Assembly: GCA_008828725.1 (NCBI GenBank)
Contig: MEHQ01002427.1
Location: 458,400 to 522,399, forward strand
Origin: Saccharina japonica
Taxonomy: Eukaryota; Sar; Phaeophyceae; Laminariales; Laminariaceae
DNA length: 64,000 nt
Direction: 5' to 3'
Shown here: positions 11,301-21,846 of the stretch, in pieces
Position numbering within the stretch: the stretch's first letter is position 1
How the letters are laid out: each line of letters starts with the position of its first letter
Position numbers and translations under genes: made by a program
The notes under the pieces: generated by a model
Seen by the model: the letters and a program-made list of their open reading frames with translations, nothing else
What the model was told of the DNA's origin: nothing
Database searches by the model: none

Positions 11301-12475
11301 GTACCAGGTATGAAGTAGTCCAAGGACTAAGCGTTACGTATATAGCATTTGCAAGTAGTCAAAACGTTCGCTGTGATTCCGAGCGGTTCGTGGTACGATA
11401 TAGCGGTGACCCATCGCATGCCACGCCAGAACGACAAGGTATTGACTCGCAAGGGCAAGGGTTCCAGGTTCCAGGAGGGCATGCTGGCCGAGCTCAGCCC
11501 ATACCGGCCACACTTGACCAAAAGACGCCATTCAAAGCTCCACTACTTTGCGACTTTGCGATGCTGTCATGGAATTCGAGTCGTATCGTATACCCTGGGC
11601 GTGGGATCTGGTACCCTGGAGTACTGACTGGTACCGAGTACAGAGCTGTTGATTGGGCCAACATGATCAGCGGCCAAAATGGGGGGAGCACAGAACAGCA
11701 GCAGGGCTGAAGTCGGGCGACGAGTGTCCGACGGGGGACTTTAGAGAGAGAGATATGATGCGAGATGCGAGTGTGTATCATAAACGCGTGATGAGCGCAC
11801 AAAAAAAAAGCAGCAGCAGCAGGCGTGAACGCGTGAACATCGGTTGCACCACTTGCGGCCTTAGAGTGCTGCATAATCCACACCAGCTGATCCACATCAT
11901 TTGTACGGAAGTTATCATCATTTTCTGCTATGTTTTTATACAAGGATTGTAGCCGCCGCCGCCGCCACCGCCGCTGCTGCTGCTGCCGACACAGCCAACA
12001 ACACCACCAGCCACCAGCGCGTATATACAGCAGTAACATCATTGCTACATTGAGGGTTGCGCCCGCCGCTGCTGCTGCTGTTGGCTGTATCGACAGCAAC
12101 AGCAGCAACACGACCAAACGTTTCCAACCAGGAAAGGCAAGTGTACAAGAGGGCCCTATGGGGCTGTTAACTGAACATGGCTGTCGATTCCAGCACAGTA
12201 GAAGGTTGGGTGTGGAGGCTCCACCCTTCGCCACACACCAAAATAGATCAGCATCACTCCAGGGCAGCAGTCCTACTGCATGACTGCTGCTGTGCCTCGT
12301 AGTCCTTTCCAACGGGCGACTCTACTCGCACACGAGTACTCTCAAAATGACCAAAAATCAAACATCATTGATACCTAAATCCTCCTGAAGCGGCCGGGGC
12401 AGGGGCAGCAGCTGCCCCACCAAAAGAGAATCCTCCTGCCGCGGGAGCAGGGGCAGCAGAACCAAATAGGCTCAT
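5857..12475 (-). CDS. Nup58/NUPL1-like FG nucleoporin (6 exons, 605 aa)
   Basis: Structural FG nucleoporin expected in the central channel of the nuclear pore, in complex with Nup62 and Nup54. The CDS joins 12475-12375, 10014-9526, 9174-9060, 8233-8042, 7457-7314 and 6633-5857, and every junction is in phase. Residues 1-150 are Ala/Pro-rich with FG repeats (SLFG, FSFG, GFGFG). Residues about 160-390 are charged and helical. Their order follows vertebrate Nup58: a helix starting near LPEGMRKQIDDL, then a DYMWEMVESFEKRLGEY segment that matches its DYF..LVQQFE..LQQYRQQIEEL block, then EALRQRYKQQFKDDPFEAAE before the C-terminal FG domain. Residues 400-590 carry about a dozen GLFG/GFG motifs, and the protein ends in a basic tail (KKKNKGRNRRGY) like the basic end of Nup58. 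Introns 2 and 4 start with GC instead of GT. Nup54 or Nup62 are less likely because FG domains flank the coiled coil on both sides. The family call is from remembered homology. Confidence 0.85.
6634..7313 (-). other. Nup58-like intron 5
   Basis: Starts GTAGGC and ends GAACAG. Contains an imperfect (CAA)n microsatellite at 6675-6775, coded as polyQ/N/T in open frames, and nothing else recognisable. Confidence 0.7.
7314..7457 (-). CDS. Nup58-like exon 5
   Basis: Encodes residues 300-347 (EIDAIKEQLSDEP...RVTPDRLAVVIREQWKTF). It matches the Nup58 segment that follows the QQIEEL helix. The acceptor is CCTGCAG|GAG and the donor is CAACCAG|GTAGGC, phase 0. Confidence 0.8.
7729..7820. mobile_element. 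TTAA-type MITE, family A (degenerate copy)
   Basis: Left end AACCCGTTTAGGACTGCAGT then CCCGTTATGGGGAC, right end ACTAAAAGGG. It lies in Nup58-like intron 4 (7458-8041). Confidence 0.6.
7920..7990. repeat. Degenerate TTAGGG-like tract
   Basis: Irregular GGTTAGG, AGGGTTAG and GGTAGGGG units. Too irregular to be a functional telomere. Confidence 0.5.
8042..8233 (-). CDS. Nup58-like exon 4 (DYMWEMVESFEKRL block, GC donor)
   Basis: Encodes residues 236-299 and contains the most family-like block, PSDYMWEMVESFEKRLGEY. The acceptor is TGGCAG|ACC. The donor reads GCGCAG|GCAAGTGA, a textbook GC-AG donor (AG|GCAAGT). No nearby GT donor has the phase needed to join exon 5. Confidence 0.82.
8269..8400. 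repeat. (TTG)n/(GTT)n/(GGT)n microsatellite
   Basis: About 130 bp of TTG changing to GGT/GTT units, just upstream (in the transcript) of Nup58-like exon 4. It creates spurious polyleucine, polyasparagine and polythreonine frames. Confidence 0.9.
9060..9174 (-). CDS. Nup58-like exon 3 (coiled coil)
   Basis: Encodes residues 198-235, a charged helix containing GLQAEIRQLRRDLLDLGNEQ. The acceptor is TACCTCAG|G and the donor is GAG|GTACGA, phase 0. Confidence 0.8.
9259..9375 (-). other. Exon-like segment inside Nup58 intron 2
   Basis: On the minus strand a strong acceptor (CTCTTTTTTTAG|CC) and a strong donor (GAAGAA|GTGAGT) enclose 117 bp. If spliced between exons 2 and 3 it would put a TGA in frame at about 9323-9321. 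It is therefore either a decoy or a premature-stop cassette. No protein similarity is visible. Confidence 0.35.
9526..10014 (-). CDS. Nup58-like exon 2 (N-terminal FG domain, GC donor)
   Basis: Encodes residues 34-196: an Ala/Pro spacer with NIFG, SAFGFG, GGGFG, GFFG and GFGFG motifs, then the first helix (MTPETRYEHLPEGMRKQIDD). The acceptor is TTTTTTAG|C. No GT donor lies downstream in the right phase. The exon can end at AAGAG|GCGAGG, which leaves phase 2 and fuses EIKR to QRGVADEVSR without a gap against the animal family. A GT donor exactly 63 nt upstream (CTCG|GTACGA, exon end 9589) is also in phase but would delete the conserved helix. Confidence 0.75.
10015..12374 (-). other. Nup58-like intron 1 (2.36 kb)
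   Basis: Contains a family R1 fragment (about 10090-10180), a TTAA MITE (11112-11208), GGTACCAGGTA-type motifs near 11290-11640, and GCC/GCT trinucleotide runs near 11950-12110. No gene is supported in it. Confidence 0.65.
11112..11208. mobile_element. TTAA-type MITE, family A
   Basis: 97 bp from TTAACCCTTTTAGAACTGC to CAGTCCTAAATGGGTTAA. Ends are inverted repeats with TTAA at both limits, the same length as the copy at 45631. Confidence 0.8.
12375..12475 (-). CDS. Nup58-like exon 1
   Basis: Encodes residues 1-33, starting MSLFGSAAPAPAAGG, with the first FG motifs. The ATG is at 12475-12473 and no upstream in-frame ATG is needed. It ends in phase 2 at TTTAG|GTATCA. The split codon AG|C gives Ser and restores an FSFG motif across the junction, which supports the join to exon 2. 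Confidence 0.8.
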
Positions 12476-12950
12476 GACGTTGGAGAGCGGGCGGGCTGCG
12501 TCGAACAACAACAAAAACTACTGCCGTCTCTGCTCTCTGCTGCTGGTGGACGGAGAAAGCAGCAAAATGCTTCCCAGGCTTCGTGAACTCCTTTGTGAGA
12601 ATTCACACGTTCGTGAGAGGGCGACGTTTTCAGTTTCTTTCGAGTGGGGGCTTTCTATCGTCGACCCTCATCACAACTGGACCACGTGAGCAGCATCCAC
12701 CCACCGCCGACGTGTACAGCACATTCCATACGGAAGTAACCGCGCGTGAGAAGTTAGCTCGGTAACCCAGGCCGTGATGGGCTGTTTCAAACGCATCTGT
12801 TAAAACTCGGTTGTCCCGAGATTGACAACGACCCACGTCAAGCCCGCTCCAAGCGTTCGAAACTTCACCACACGCTTCGCACAACACGGCACCACCATTC
12901 TTCGCGTGTTCTGCTCCACCACCACGGCTGTTACGCCTCTGCCGACAAGG
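12476..12950. promoter_or_regulatory. Divergent promoter region between Nup58-like and PP2C genes
   Basis: About 475 bp separate the two start codons, so both promoters and 5' UTRs must overlap or share this interval. A CACGTG G-box palindrome lies at 12683-12688. I see no convincing TATA box. A reading frame on the plus strand is open from 12822 into the PP2C start, but without an ATG. Confidence 0.55.
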
Positions 12951-13967
12951 ATGATGCGTCCTGCTGCAGGCGTGGTCTCTCGCGGTCTCCACCGCCGCCG
13001 CCACACCGCAGCGCTGAGCGCGGCCCCGCGGGCAGCGGGTGCCGCCGGCGACCGCATGGTTGCTGCTCTGAGGCCCTTGACCTGCGCCTTGGGTCCCAGC
13101 GTCGCAGCACGTCAGAACAAGACCGACGACGGGCGCATGCCATGGGCTGCGCTCGCGGCAGGGTCGGCGCTCGCGCTGTGGTCCGCGTCGCCCGACGAGA
13201 AGGCTCCGGCCTCGTGCTCCTCCTCGCAAGTCATGGAGGAACCGCCGGCGCGGGTGGAAGTCACGCCTCCCCTGTCGAAATCTCCTGTTGCTGCTTCTCC
13301 TGCCAACCTAGACACTAGAAATACCAGCAGCAGCAGCAGCAGCAGCAAGCGGAGCCCCGAGCGAGGACAACACAAGGAGACCGAGGCCTCGGTGTCCCTG
13401 GTGGTGTCCAGCACCTACAACGGGAACGGCCCGATAGAGGACCGGCACGACATCCGGCAAAGCCCCCGCGGCGACTTCTTCGCGGGTGTGTATGACGGCC
13501 ACGGGGGCTGGCAGGCCGCCGAGTTGGCCCGTAAACGGCTCAACATCGCTGCTCAGACGGAGCTCAAGAACACCCTCGCCGACAACGCGGAGCAGGTGAA
13601 GGGGGCCCTCACGCAGGCCTTCCTCCGCGTGGAGCGAGAGTACCTGTACCAGGTCAAGACAGCCTTCGACCTCGGCTTCGGGGCGGTGGCGCGCACGGGC
13701 GCCTGCGCGATAATGGCCCTCATCAGGGACAACAGGCTCTTCGTGGCCAACGCGGGCGACTGTCGGGCGGTACTGGGGCGGCGCCGCCGAAGGGGGTGGG
13801 TCAGCGGGGTCGGGGGGGAGGGCGCCACGGAGGCGGTGGCGCTGAGCAACGACCACAACGCCAAAGAGGAGTCGGAGCAGGCCAAGCTCCGGAGGCTACA
13901 CCCTTTCGAGGGGGACGTGTTCACTTGTAAGAGGGCCGGATCGTGCTACGTCAAGGGGAGACTGCAG
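12951..13967 (+). CDS. PP2C exon 1 (presequence and first two thirds of the catalytic domain)
   Basis: Encodes residues 1-339. I chose the ATG at 12951 because it starts a presequence-like peptide; upstream in-frame codons lack ATG. A (CAG/AGC)n tract at 13321-13348 encodes seven consecutive serines in the linker. The donor is CTGCAG|GTATAC. Confidence 0.85.
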
Positions 13968-16900
13968 GTATACACGAATGATGTGTGTTTCTTTGTGTGC
14001 GTATTTTTGTGTGTTGAGTTTTTTTTGTCGTTGTTTTGCCTTTCGAATATGTGCTGTGAGCTGAGAGCAGCAAGGCCTCGCACTGCCTTCTCTAACTGCT
14101 GTACATGGTGAACATGTGAAGTACGTGTGTCATGACGAGCAGTACGTCGTACACCATTTCGAATATTTTAATATTTCCAGATTCGAACATTGCGTATCAT
14201 AGTCCTCGTATCATAAATACTCGTATACGACGTATTGATACCTGGTATCCTGCTACCTGGTACCGGTACGTATACCCTGGTACGTTTTATCAGATATTTC
14301 GTACGTACCAGCACCAGGTACCAGGTCCTCCGTCCTCCTTTACTCGTGCTCGTCGATCGTCCACGTACTTGATGTACGAAATTGAACGAGCGCCGTACTC
14401 GCGTACTGCTGTTGCGTTACCCATATGCATCATTCGGTGCTTTATGGTACAGCTTCCCCTCTCTGGTTGTGTTTGCAGCCAGTGGTAGTACATGCTCGTA
14501 TTTGTACCGCCTTGTACTATTAATAATGATAAGTAACACTTGGTAACACCCAAGATAATAATCGGACGAACTCCCAAGCAAATTTTCTGTGGGGAGAGTG
14601 CAATTGCAAACGCGACGTATATAATTTGTGTATGCGATGAGTGGTCTATTGAAAGATCTCGACGAAATTTTCGATGTTCGCTGTGTGCTGTGTGCCCCCC
14701 TTGTTTTTGGAGAGTCGGAAAATCGTCCCAGGACTGCCCAGGATGTGCTTTAATTATCGGTAATGAAGGATATCGGATATCGGATTACGGCATTTCGGCG
14801 GGGTGTCGGGAGTCGGGAAGCAAATGATTTAGTCTGGCCGGCCGTTTTTGCGGAACGAACGCCCCCGCTCCCCTACGACTAGTAGGAGTAGTAAAAGCCA
14901 GATATGTATGTAAACCTCTGCGTCGTCTTTGAAATGGGAGATGGGAGTGGTGAAGCATGAGAGGAGTGTCGGAGTTCCAACTTGTGGAAGTTGGTGAGTG
15001 GTGGAGACTTGTTCATCCTATTACTCGTATTCCGTACAGGCAGTAGCGGTTTGTGCGTCCATAAGTATGTACGCCTGCATCAATTAATAATGGCCACTGA
15101 TTCGCTCGATTCGCATATCCGACGCTCCCACGGCGGTGGTTTTTCGTTTGTTTTTTTCTACGAGTACAGGTCTTATTAATAGTAATAATGTCAAATCTAT
15201 GATGATGAGATTTGAGAGTTGTTTTCTTTTTTGTTGTTGTCGGAAATGCATTTTGCGTAAGAATGTACATATTGCTTTACCTTGGGTAATACGGTATATA
15301 CAACGAGCCCATAATAACGTCTGGTGGACAAACTCAAGGTGTTTTTATGTTCAACATATTATTCCGTTTTGCCCCGTTATTAGCCCGTCACAAAAAGCTA
15401 AAAACTTACCGCCAAAGGGGACTACATCGTTTATCATGTTATACGAATATGCCTGATAAATAGGTGATCAAAAATCAATCTGTTGCGGGGGGGGGCATAG
15501 TAGTCAGAACCCGCTTTGGACCCAAAAGCCAGGCATCCTTTACGTTTTTTTTTGCATACCATCAGATTTGGTTCTGATTACTTGTAGGTTCCCCCGTTCC
15601 CCCGTTACAGTATGCAAACCCTTTTTGGGCTCGCGAGGGGGAAAATATTATGTTGTCGGGCATCATGTTCGTATATGTGTATGGTGTACGCCCTCGGCAA
15701 AGGTGGTACGTACATAGCAGCACAGGACTGCGCTGGTAGCGGTTAAGCTACTCGTATATATATACCTGCCTGGTGTTTGGGAAGTGAAGGTGTTTCCAGT
15801 TGCAAGTTGCCTTTTTTGTGGGCCATCTTACTAAAGAAACGATGGAAAATGAAGAGTGAGCATGTTCACGTACTCAACCGTCCTCGATCAACTCGGCTCT
15901 GCGAGCTATATACTTACTAAACGTATACGTATCGGTGTACCCTATCGGGCGCCTGATTGACCCACAGCAACGTTCCTTGATGCTTGCTCGTGGAAGGCTG
16001 GCTGCCTGGCACGTGCTTTGTCTCGGTGATCGACCGAGAGCCTTCTTCCCGTAACTTTCTTATAAGTACCAGGAACGTGGTACGTAGTTACGAAATACCT
16101 GGTATAAGTGGTAAGTAACACGTGGTATGTACGTACATAGTAGTTACGGAATACCTCTGGTATAATAAGTGGTAAGTAACAACGCAACAAATAACAACTG
16201 GCTTGGAAATTATACCGCATTATGCATTTATCGTTCCTAATTGCACCGCATTGCTCTTAGCTCTTGCGTATGCACCACTTCCAACTTCGAAGTGGTTGGC
16301 AGATCGATCGCATAACGCTGACTGTGATGCTTCTGCTTCTGCTTCTTCAATACTGGCTGTACGTAGGACTCCACGCTACTGATCAATGACTACGTGCGTA
16401 GTAGTAGGATGTTGCGCTGCAGTCACTACTGAACATTTAGCACGAAAACAGGCTGATACTGCCTACAGCAGTTGTTGTCTTCACATTAAAAGCCGTGCCG
16501 GTCTCTCTATCCAGTACCTCCATCTGTCCGTACGAATCCAACACTGACGCGGTCGATTCCCGTGGTCACAGGCTAACTTACCCAAACAAGGTATTCTGAA
16601 ATAAAAGTGGAACCCGAAGGGTCCACAAAGCGATCAAAGTCAGTCACAAACAGATAGTCTGGAGCCGTCCGCTCCCTCTCTACATGCTATGTGAAGGTAC
16701 TAATAAAACTGGAAAGGTCAACATCACCAATCGGGGGTATACGCCCCCTGATTCTATCTTGGTGCCCCTATTCGTATAATGCCGGGGTGTTCCGTGCCGG
16801 GTTCACGCCGGCCAGGCAAACGAATCGAGTCCTCCACACCGATTATAAAACGCAGACATGATACGGGGGAAGGGAACTATTAATAGGGTCCCGTGCTACT

Positions 16901-19900
16901 TCTGATGCACGTAATGGTATTTCTTTTACTAAATTGCTGAACAAAACGACGATTGCAGCATCGATGACGGCCACTACTTGTTTGGATGGTGGGTTGACGA
17001 AATACATTTTGTTGATTTATCTTTCGAATTTGGTTGTTGTTTACGTATTGTTTTTCTCTGAGATGTGGGAGGGAGTTGCCATTGGTTCGGCATGCCACCG
17101 TCTTTACTGACGGTTTCACATGTGCATAGTGTATGCCGACACTGCTCTTACTCCGTGTAGCAGCCCGATTACTCCGCGTAATCGTCCTATTACTCCCTCC
17201 CTTGGCCCCCTCGACTAGGGCCTACTGTTTGGTCTCGGACGACCGAGTAACCCAAATGGTCTTCTACCATTCAACTCTCCTGACAGTAATTTATAAACAG
17301 ATTTATTAACAGAATGTTGTTACTTCGTAGCAACCCCTTCCCTCTCACCCTCGAAAGAAGAGGGAGGAGTGGACGGGAGAAACTACGGAAAAGGTCTGGT
17401 TGATTGACCTTCAACCACCGGGAACGTTTTTGCTCTTGATTACGTACAGCAGTTCACTGATCAGCTAAGGTCGTACGCGTCCGGCTTTAGATGGCTGTAC
17501 TTGGCGAACTGCTGTGAATACTGATTCCATGAGCAATCCTTTCAGGGTTTTTGTCATGTCCATGTCTTGAACTCCTACCAATCACCTTGGGAATTATGAC
17601 CACCGCTTGATCTGCTCAAGCTTGTAAGCGTTTCGTTTCGAATAGGAGTATATTTTCTCTCATCAATCATAGAATATTTCAACCTCTGAATTCTTCCGTC
17701 TCAACAAAACACAGCTTGTTTCTCGTTCTGTTCCAGAATGTCCCCACAAGCCTTGCCTTTATAGAGTAGTTCTTAATAGTACACATACATATATACATGC
17801 CACAACAAAAACGGCAGCAGTAACAATCGTAAATGCGTAAATGCCAGGTATGTTGCATTTTCGTATTTTCGTATTTTTACTTTTTATCGGGATTTTCGTA
17901 TCAAGACGTGAAAAATAGACTTCGTGGAGAAAAAATACAGCAGTCTTATTTTTTTTTCTGCTTCAAATGTAAAGATGATAGTAAAAAAAGTGAGACCACA
18001 AAATAAAAAATATTTTGCCCCACAAGATTCGGCATTCAGCGAATAGAACCAGCACGAAGAGCAACACTACGATCATGGAGCACCGGTAGCAACACTACGA
18101 TCATGGAGCACCGGTATCAGTCACATTCCCTTCTTTTCTGTTTTGATGATGAAACAAGCCGTTGAGATCAATTCTGTTTATTAGGAAAAGTTTTAAAACA
18201 AAACATTACTGTGAGATCGTTTTTTTTTCTCCCAGCTCATCTTTGAACTTGGTGTGTTTGTGTACCAGGTATTCTGCAAGGCTTGCTTCTCTTGGGGAAG
18301 TTGTCTACGTACTGCGGTTATTTGTAACGAGCTCTCCGATTGTTCCACGGAGACTCCGTGTGTCTTCTGATAATCCATCCGTAGACCAAAAAAGGCACTA
18401 CGATTAATACTGATACATGTAATGAACAAGGTATTCAGATATACAAGTATAGGAGTTTGTATATACTGGTCCCGGTTATATGATATCATACGAATAAAAC
18501 TTGGCTGTGTGACGTTACCATGATGCCGAGCTCTGTTTCTCGGGCTGCCAGGTTTGTTGCCGGTCGCACGCCCGCCCGCCAGTAAAAGTATGTATGAATA
18601 GCATCTCACCCGAGTTGTACCAATATGTATGATATGATATTAAACCTGGTACGCAAGGTGGTTTTTGTTCCTCTTTTCGTTTGCGGGCTGTCCCTTACAA
18701 CACCGATGTATATATCATACCACCCTGGACGGAAATATATGAACCATTTCGACATTAATATGAAGAGCAAGCGGTCGTTATAGTTATGTCCACAGAGTGG
18801 TACACATTATACGTGCATGCCACGTCATACCGCCGTGTGACCCAAAAGAAGCGGGACGGCACTATACATTTGTATACAGAAGCAGGACCGGTCCAGATAA
18901 CTTATCCTTCTCCCACACCCCTTCCGCCAACTTACGCGAGAAACCCGCGTGGTATGTATGCCCTTGGATAAAATCGATCGGGCTCGCTTCTCGATCGCGC
19001 GGTCGTCAGTCGCGATTGAACCCCGGCCCCCGCCCCCGCCGCCCCACCCCCACCCCCACCCCCCTTTGCAACTCCATTGGAGGCTGTCGTCCATGTGCAA
19101 GAAAGTACTCCTCACAAGCGGTTCTTAGTAGGATGCAGCTCGCCCTTCATGCGACTCGCCTAACACCTCACCGCGCTTCGCGCTTGGTTCTAGCAATGTC
19201 TGCCTGGTCGGTGAAAACCCGACATGCTCCGCCCCGGCATTGTAGGGATGCGAGGGTCTATGGTCATACGTCTACGGCCATGCACGATATGAGTTCACCC
19301 GCCCCCCCCGTCCTCCCCTTCCCCGCCTTTGCAACGCCGCCGTCATCATTCAGCCAACCCATTCGCGTCGGTCACGCTTGAACCCCGCCCTCCCCTCCCA
19401 CGCCTTTGCAACTCCGCTGCCGTCGTGCAGCCAACGCGCTCGTTCGGAGACGCGTACTTGAAATACCCTGAGTTCAACGGGCAGGAAGACACGCACCGAT
19501 CGGCAGGAAGGTTCCTGCCGCCTCCATACACCCCGCCCTACATCACAGCCGAGCCAGAGGTGAGGCAAAAAGGGAGGCAGACCGTATTTTGGTGGGAGTA
19601 ATCGCGTCCATTAGGGTAGGGGAGGGGAGGGAAGGGTAGGGGAGAATGGGTGGGATGGGGAAGGGTAGAGTAGGGTCGGGTAGGGTCGGGTAGGGTAGGG
19701 TTAGGTAGGGAAGGAATGGGTGGGTGGGTGGGGTAGATGGGGTAACGTTGCTTTGTAGCAGTAGGCGCAACGGCGGTAGATGAAGGGGACTGCTCTATCA
19801 TGAGGGTTTTTAAGAGATGGGTATGTATCATAGTGGTGTGACGCACTGCTGTCAACAGGCGTTCCGGACCGTAGACTTTCTGTTTTGTGGAGGGGGGGGG

Positions 19901-21846
19901 GGGTTTAGTGTACTCATGCCATGCATGAGCCGCTTGTCGTGGGAGGGGGGGGGGGGGGCGTACTCATGTGTTGCTTGCTTGGTTGCCTTAGTCGTTTGAC
20001 CATTGACAGTCAGTCTTGGGGGGGGCGTACTCATTTGTTGCTTGCCTTAGTCATTTGACCATTGACCACGCGTCCCTTTCGAGACGGAGCGTCAGTCTTG
20101 GGGGGGGGGGTTATATGGGTGTCTCTATTAGGGGTAGGAACGAATCTCCGTCTCGAATGGAATGCGCGGGTCTATTATGGCCATACTACTACGGCCATGC
20201 CTGGAAATGACTTCACCCCTCCCACACCCCTACCCCCGTTTGTCCCGCGCTTTCATCCGACCGGCCGTCGCCACCCCGACGGACAGATTTCCGTGCATGA
20301 GATAGATGAATCCCGGGATGACTTCGTCGTCCTGGCGTCGGACGGCCTGTGGGACCACGTCACAAACGCCGAAGCAGTAGAGATCGTCCGAACCGCGGCT
20401 TACGTCGACGGAGAGCCGGAATCGGCGGGCGACCGGCTTATCATGGTGCGTGGAAATGTGGAAACCTTCAGGAGGCATTTTTTGCGATTGTGACTGCTGC
20501 TGCTGCTGCTGCTGCTGCTGGCTGTATTCGTTTTGTGGGCTTGGTGTTGTAGAGTTTATCACTGCTATATTTTACCCTCAAGCCTGTAGCTATTAAGTCT
20601 GTAGCTACCCAACACTGGCAATGGAGCATTCGCGGAAACGACGCGCACACACCATTCTCTTCCTCTCCGGTAGCGGTGGCTTGCACTTTTTTTCGAGCTT
20701 AAGTTGAGAGGCTCAGCGAGCGCCCCGTTCCCTGAAGAATTCCAGCAATGCTCCTATAATAACTGTTGCTACGTCAATGATTCTATACGTAATGTTTGCA
20801 TCATTTCATGTAACGGCCAGATTCGCCTCGTGCGAATTGACGAGCAAAAGATGCTACCACCTACCCGCGTATGGAGATTCCTGTTCGATTTGCGTGCTAG
20901 AATACAAAAGGGCATTGTGTCCCCGGCCAGAATGGTATGTAGAAGACCGGTCTCTTTGGGCGCGTCAATGCCTTTTCTGGCCTTATTGTACTATGTTTAG
21001 TATAGGGGCGGTCAGTCACGGGACCAAACCGGTCAGTCAAGGCGGTCAAACGGGTCAGTCAAAAGGTCAAACGGTCAGTCAAGGGGTCAAACCAGCCAGT
21101 CAAGGGGCCAAACCGGCCAGTCACGGGGTCAAAACGGTCAGTCGAGGGGTCAAAACGGTCAGTCAAGGAGTCAAACCGGTCAGTCAAGAAGGTCAAACGG
21201 TCAGTCAAGGGGTCAAACCGGTCAGTCAAGAGGTCAAACGGTCAAGGGGTCAAACCGGCCAGTCACGGGGTCAAAACGGACAGTCATTGGGTCAAAACGG
21301 TCAGTCGAGGGGTCGAACCGGTCAGTCGCGGGGTCAAAACGGTCAGTCAAGGGGTCAAAACGAGTCAAAACGATCAGTCAAGGGGTCAAAACGGTCAGTC
21401 AAGGGGTCAAATCGCGGTCTCCTACTTCGAGGTATATATTTATTACGGCATCTTAGTTGAAAAGAAGCCGCCTACTTATCTCTCTCCCTTTGCCTTCCTC
21501 CCTTCCTTCCTTCCTTCCTTGCCCGCAGCGGGTGCTGGAACGGGCGGCGGAGAACCACGGGCTTAGCGTAGAAGAGCTTCAGAGGGTGCCCGAGGGCTCG
21601 ACCAGGCGCAGCATGCACGACGATATCACGTGCGTTGTATTTTTCCTTAAGGGCAACCGCCACAACGACGGCTTCGGCGCGTTGAAAGGCTCCAAGGTGC
21701 AGGGCGCAGCGCCTCGAGAAGGCGGGAGCGGGGGTGCCCCTGGGACGTCCTCTTTTGGAGGGGCGGGGGGGGTGGTTCGCTTTACCTGCGCCCTGGCCAG
21801 CCCGAGCGCGGAGTGGAGCGGAGTTTTGGGATGGAGTGTCACGTAG
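12951..21846 (+). CDS. PP2C-family protein phosphatase, PDP-like, probably mitochondrial (4 exons, 540 aa)
   Basis: Metal-dependent Ser/Thr phosphatase. The CDS joins 12951-13967, 19431-19559, 20287-20445 and 21529-21846, all in phase 0. The N-terminus (MMRPAAGVVSRGLHRRRH) is Arg-rich with no acidic residues, like a mitochondrial presequence. A short hydrophobic stretch (PWAALAAGSALALWSA) and a Ser-rich linker follow. PP2C motifs appear in order: EDR near 163-165, DGHGG at 182-186, TGACA and FVANAGDCRAVL, SNDHN, GRLQPTRSFGD, VVLASDGLWD with Asp about 401, and the terminal HDDITCVV with Asp about 466-467. The GRLQPTRSFGDAYLK form and the HPFEGD segment resemble pyruvate dehydrogenase phosphatase catalytic subunits, and the length fits. 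The true substrate is inferred only. Intron 1 is 5.5 kb and full of repeats. The last 34 codons lie in the first unit of a 103-bp tandem repeat. Confidence 0.88.
18062..18116. repeat. Two-copy 28-bp tandem repeat
   Basis: AACACTACGATCATGGAGCA followed by CCGGTA, repeated twice. Confidence 0.8.
19072..19300 (+). repeat. Dispersed repeat, family R2 (copy 1)
   Basis: About 220 bp nearly collinear with 31363-31600: GGAGGCTGTCGTCC, CGGTTCTTAGTAGGATGCAG, CGCGCTTCGCGCTTGGT, GTCTGCCTGGTCGGTGAAAA and GCATTGTAGGGATGCGAGGG. Non-coding; its mobility class is unknown. Confidence 0.75.
19431..19559 (+). CDS. PP2C exon 2 (PTRSFGD motif)
   Basis: Encodes residues 340-382, starting PTRSFGDAYLKYPEF. The acceptor is GTCGTGCAG|CCA and the donor is GAG|GTGAGG. 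The join GRLQ|PTRSFGD restores a universal PP2C motif and so validates the 5.5 kb intron. Confidence 0.88.
19616..19735. repeat. GGGTA/GGGTAGGGTC tract
   Basis: Imperfect tandem GGTAGGGTCG and GGGAAGGGTAG units at the start of PP2C intron 2, right after the exon 2 donor. G-rich on the sense strand. Confidence 0.8.
19955..20165 (+). repeat. Dispersed repeat, family R1 (nested partial copies)
   Basis: Two or three partial units with GCGTACTCATTTGTTGCTTG, CCATTGACCACGC and CGAGACGGAG, each next to a G run, in PP2C intron 2. Confidence 0.65.
20287..20445 (+). CDS. PP2C exon 3 (VVLASDGLWD motif)
   Basis: Encodes residues 383-435, with ISVHEIDESRDDFVVLASDG followed by LWDHVTNAEAVEIV. The acceptor is ACGGACAG|ATT and the donor is ATCATG|GTGCGT, phase 0. 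Confidence 0.88.
20490..20522. repeat. (CTG)n microsatellite
   Basis: About 11 CTG units just after PP2C exon 3. Confidence 0.9.
21005..21415 (+). repeat. Minisatellite of about 20-bp units in PP2C intron 3
   Basis: About 20 imperfect copies of GGGGTCAAAACGGTCAGTCA. Confidence 0.9.
21529..21846 (+). CDS. PP2C exon 4 (terminal HDDIT motif, repeat-derived tail)
   Basis: Encodes residues 436-540. RVLERAAENHGLSVEEL leads into the conserved SMHDDITCVVFFLKG end of the PP2C fold. A Gly/Ser tail follows, and codons from about 21744 to the TAG at 21844-21846 are the first unit of a 103-bp tandem repeat. The acceptor is TTGCCCGCAG|CGG after a (CCTT)n tract. Confidence 0.82.
   Translation, partial: RVLERAAENHGLSVEELQRVPEGSTRRSMHDDITCVVFFLKGNRHNDGFGALKGSKVQGAAPREGGSGGAPGTSSFGGAGGVVRFTCALASPSAEWSGVLGWSVT

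Larger units (their letters stand above)
13968..19430 (+). other. PP2C intron 1 (5.46 kb)
   Basis: Apart from dispersed TACCTGGTA and CGAGTAC motifs it holds a two-copy 28-bp repeat at 18062-18116 and a family R2 copy near 19072-19300. The interval 16500-16900 has faint traces of a decayed coding sequence on the minus strand (see findings). No intact gene. Confidence 0.6.

Noticed and set aside
13308..13856. 182-codon minus frame opposite PP2C exon 1
   Set aside because: Antisense of an unmistakable PP2C domain.
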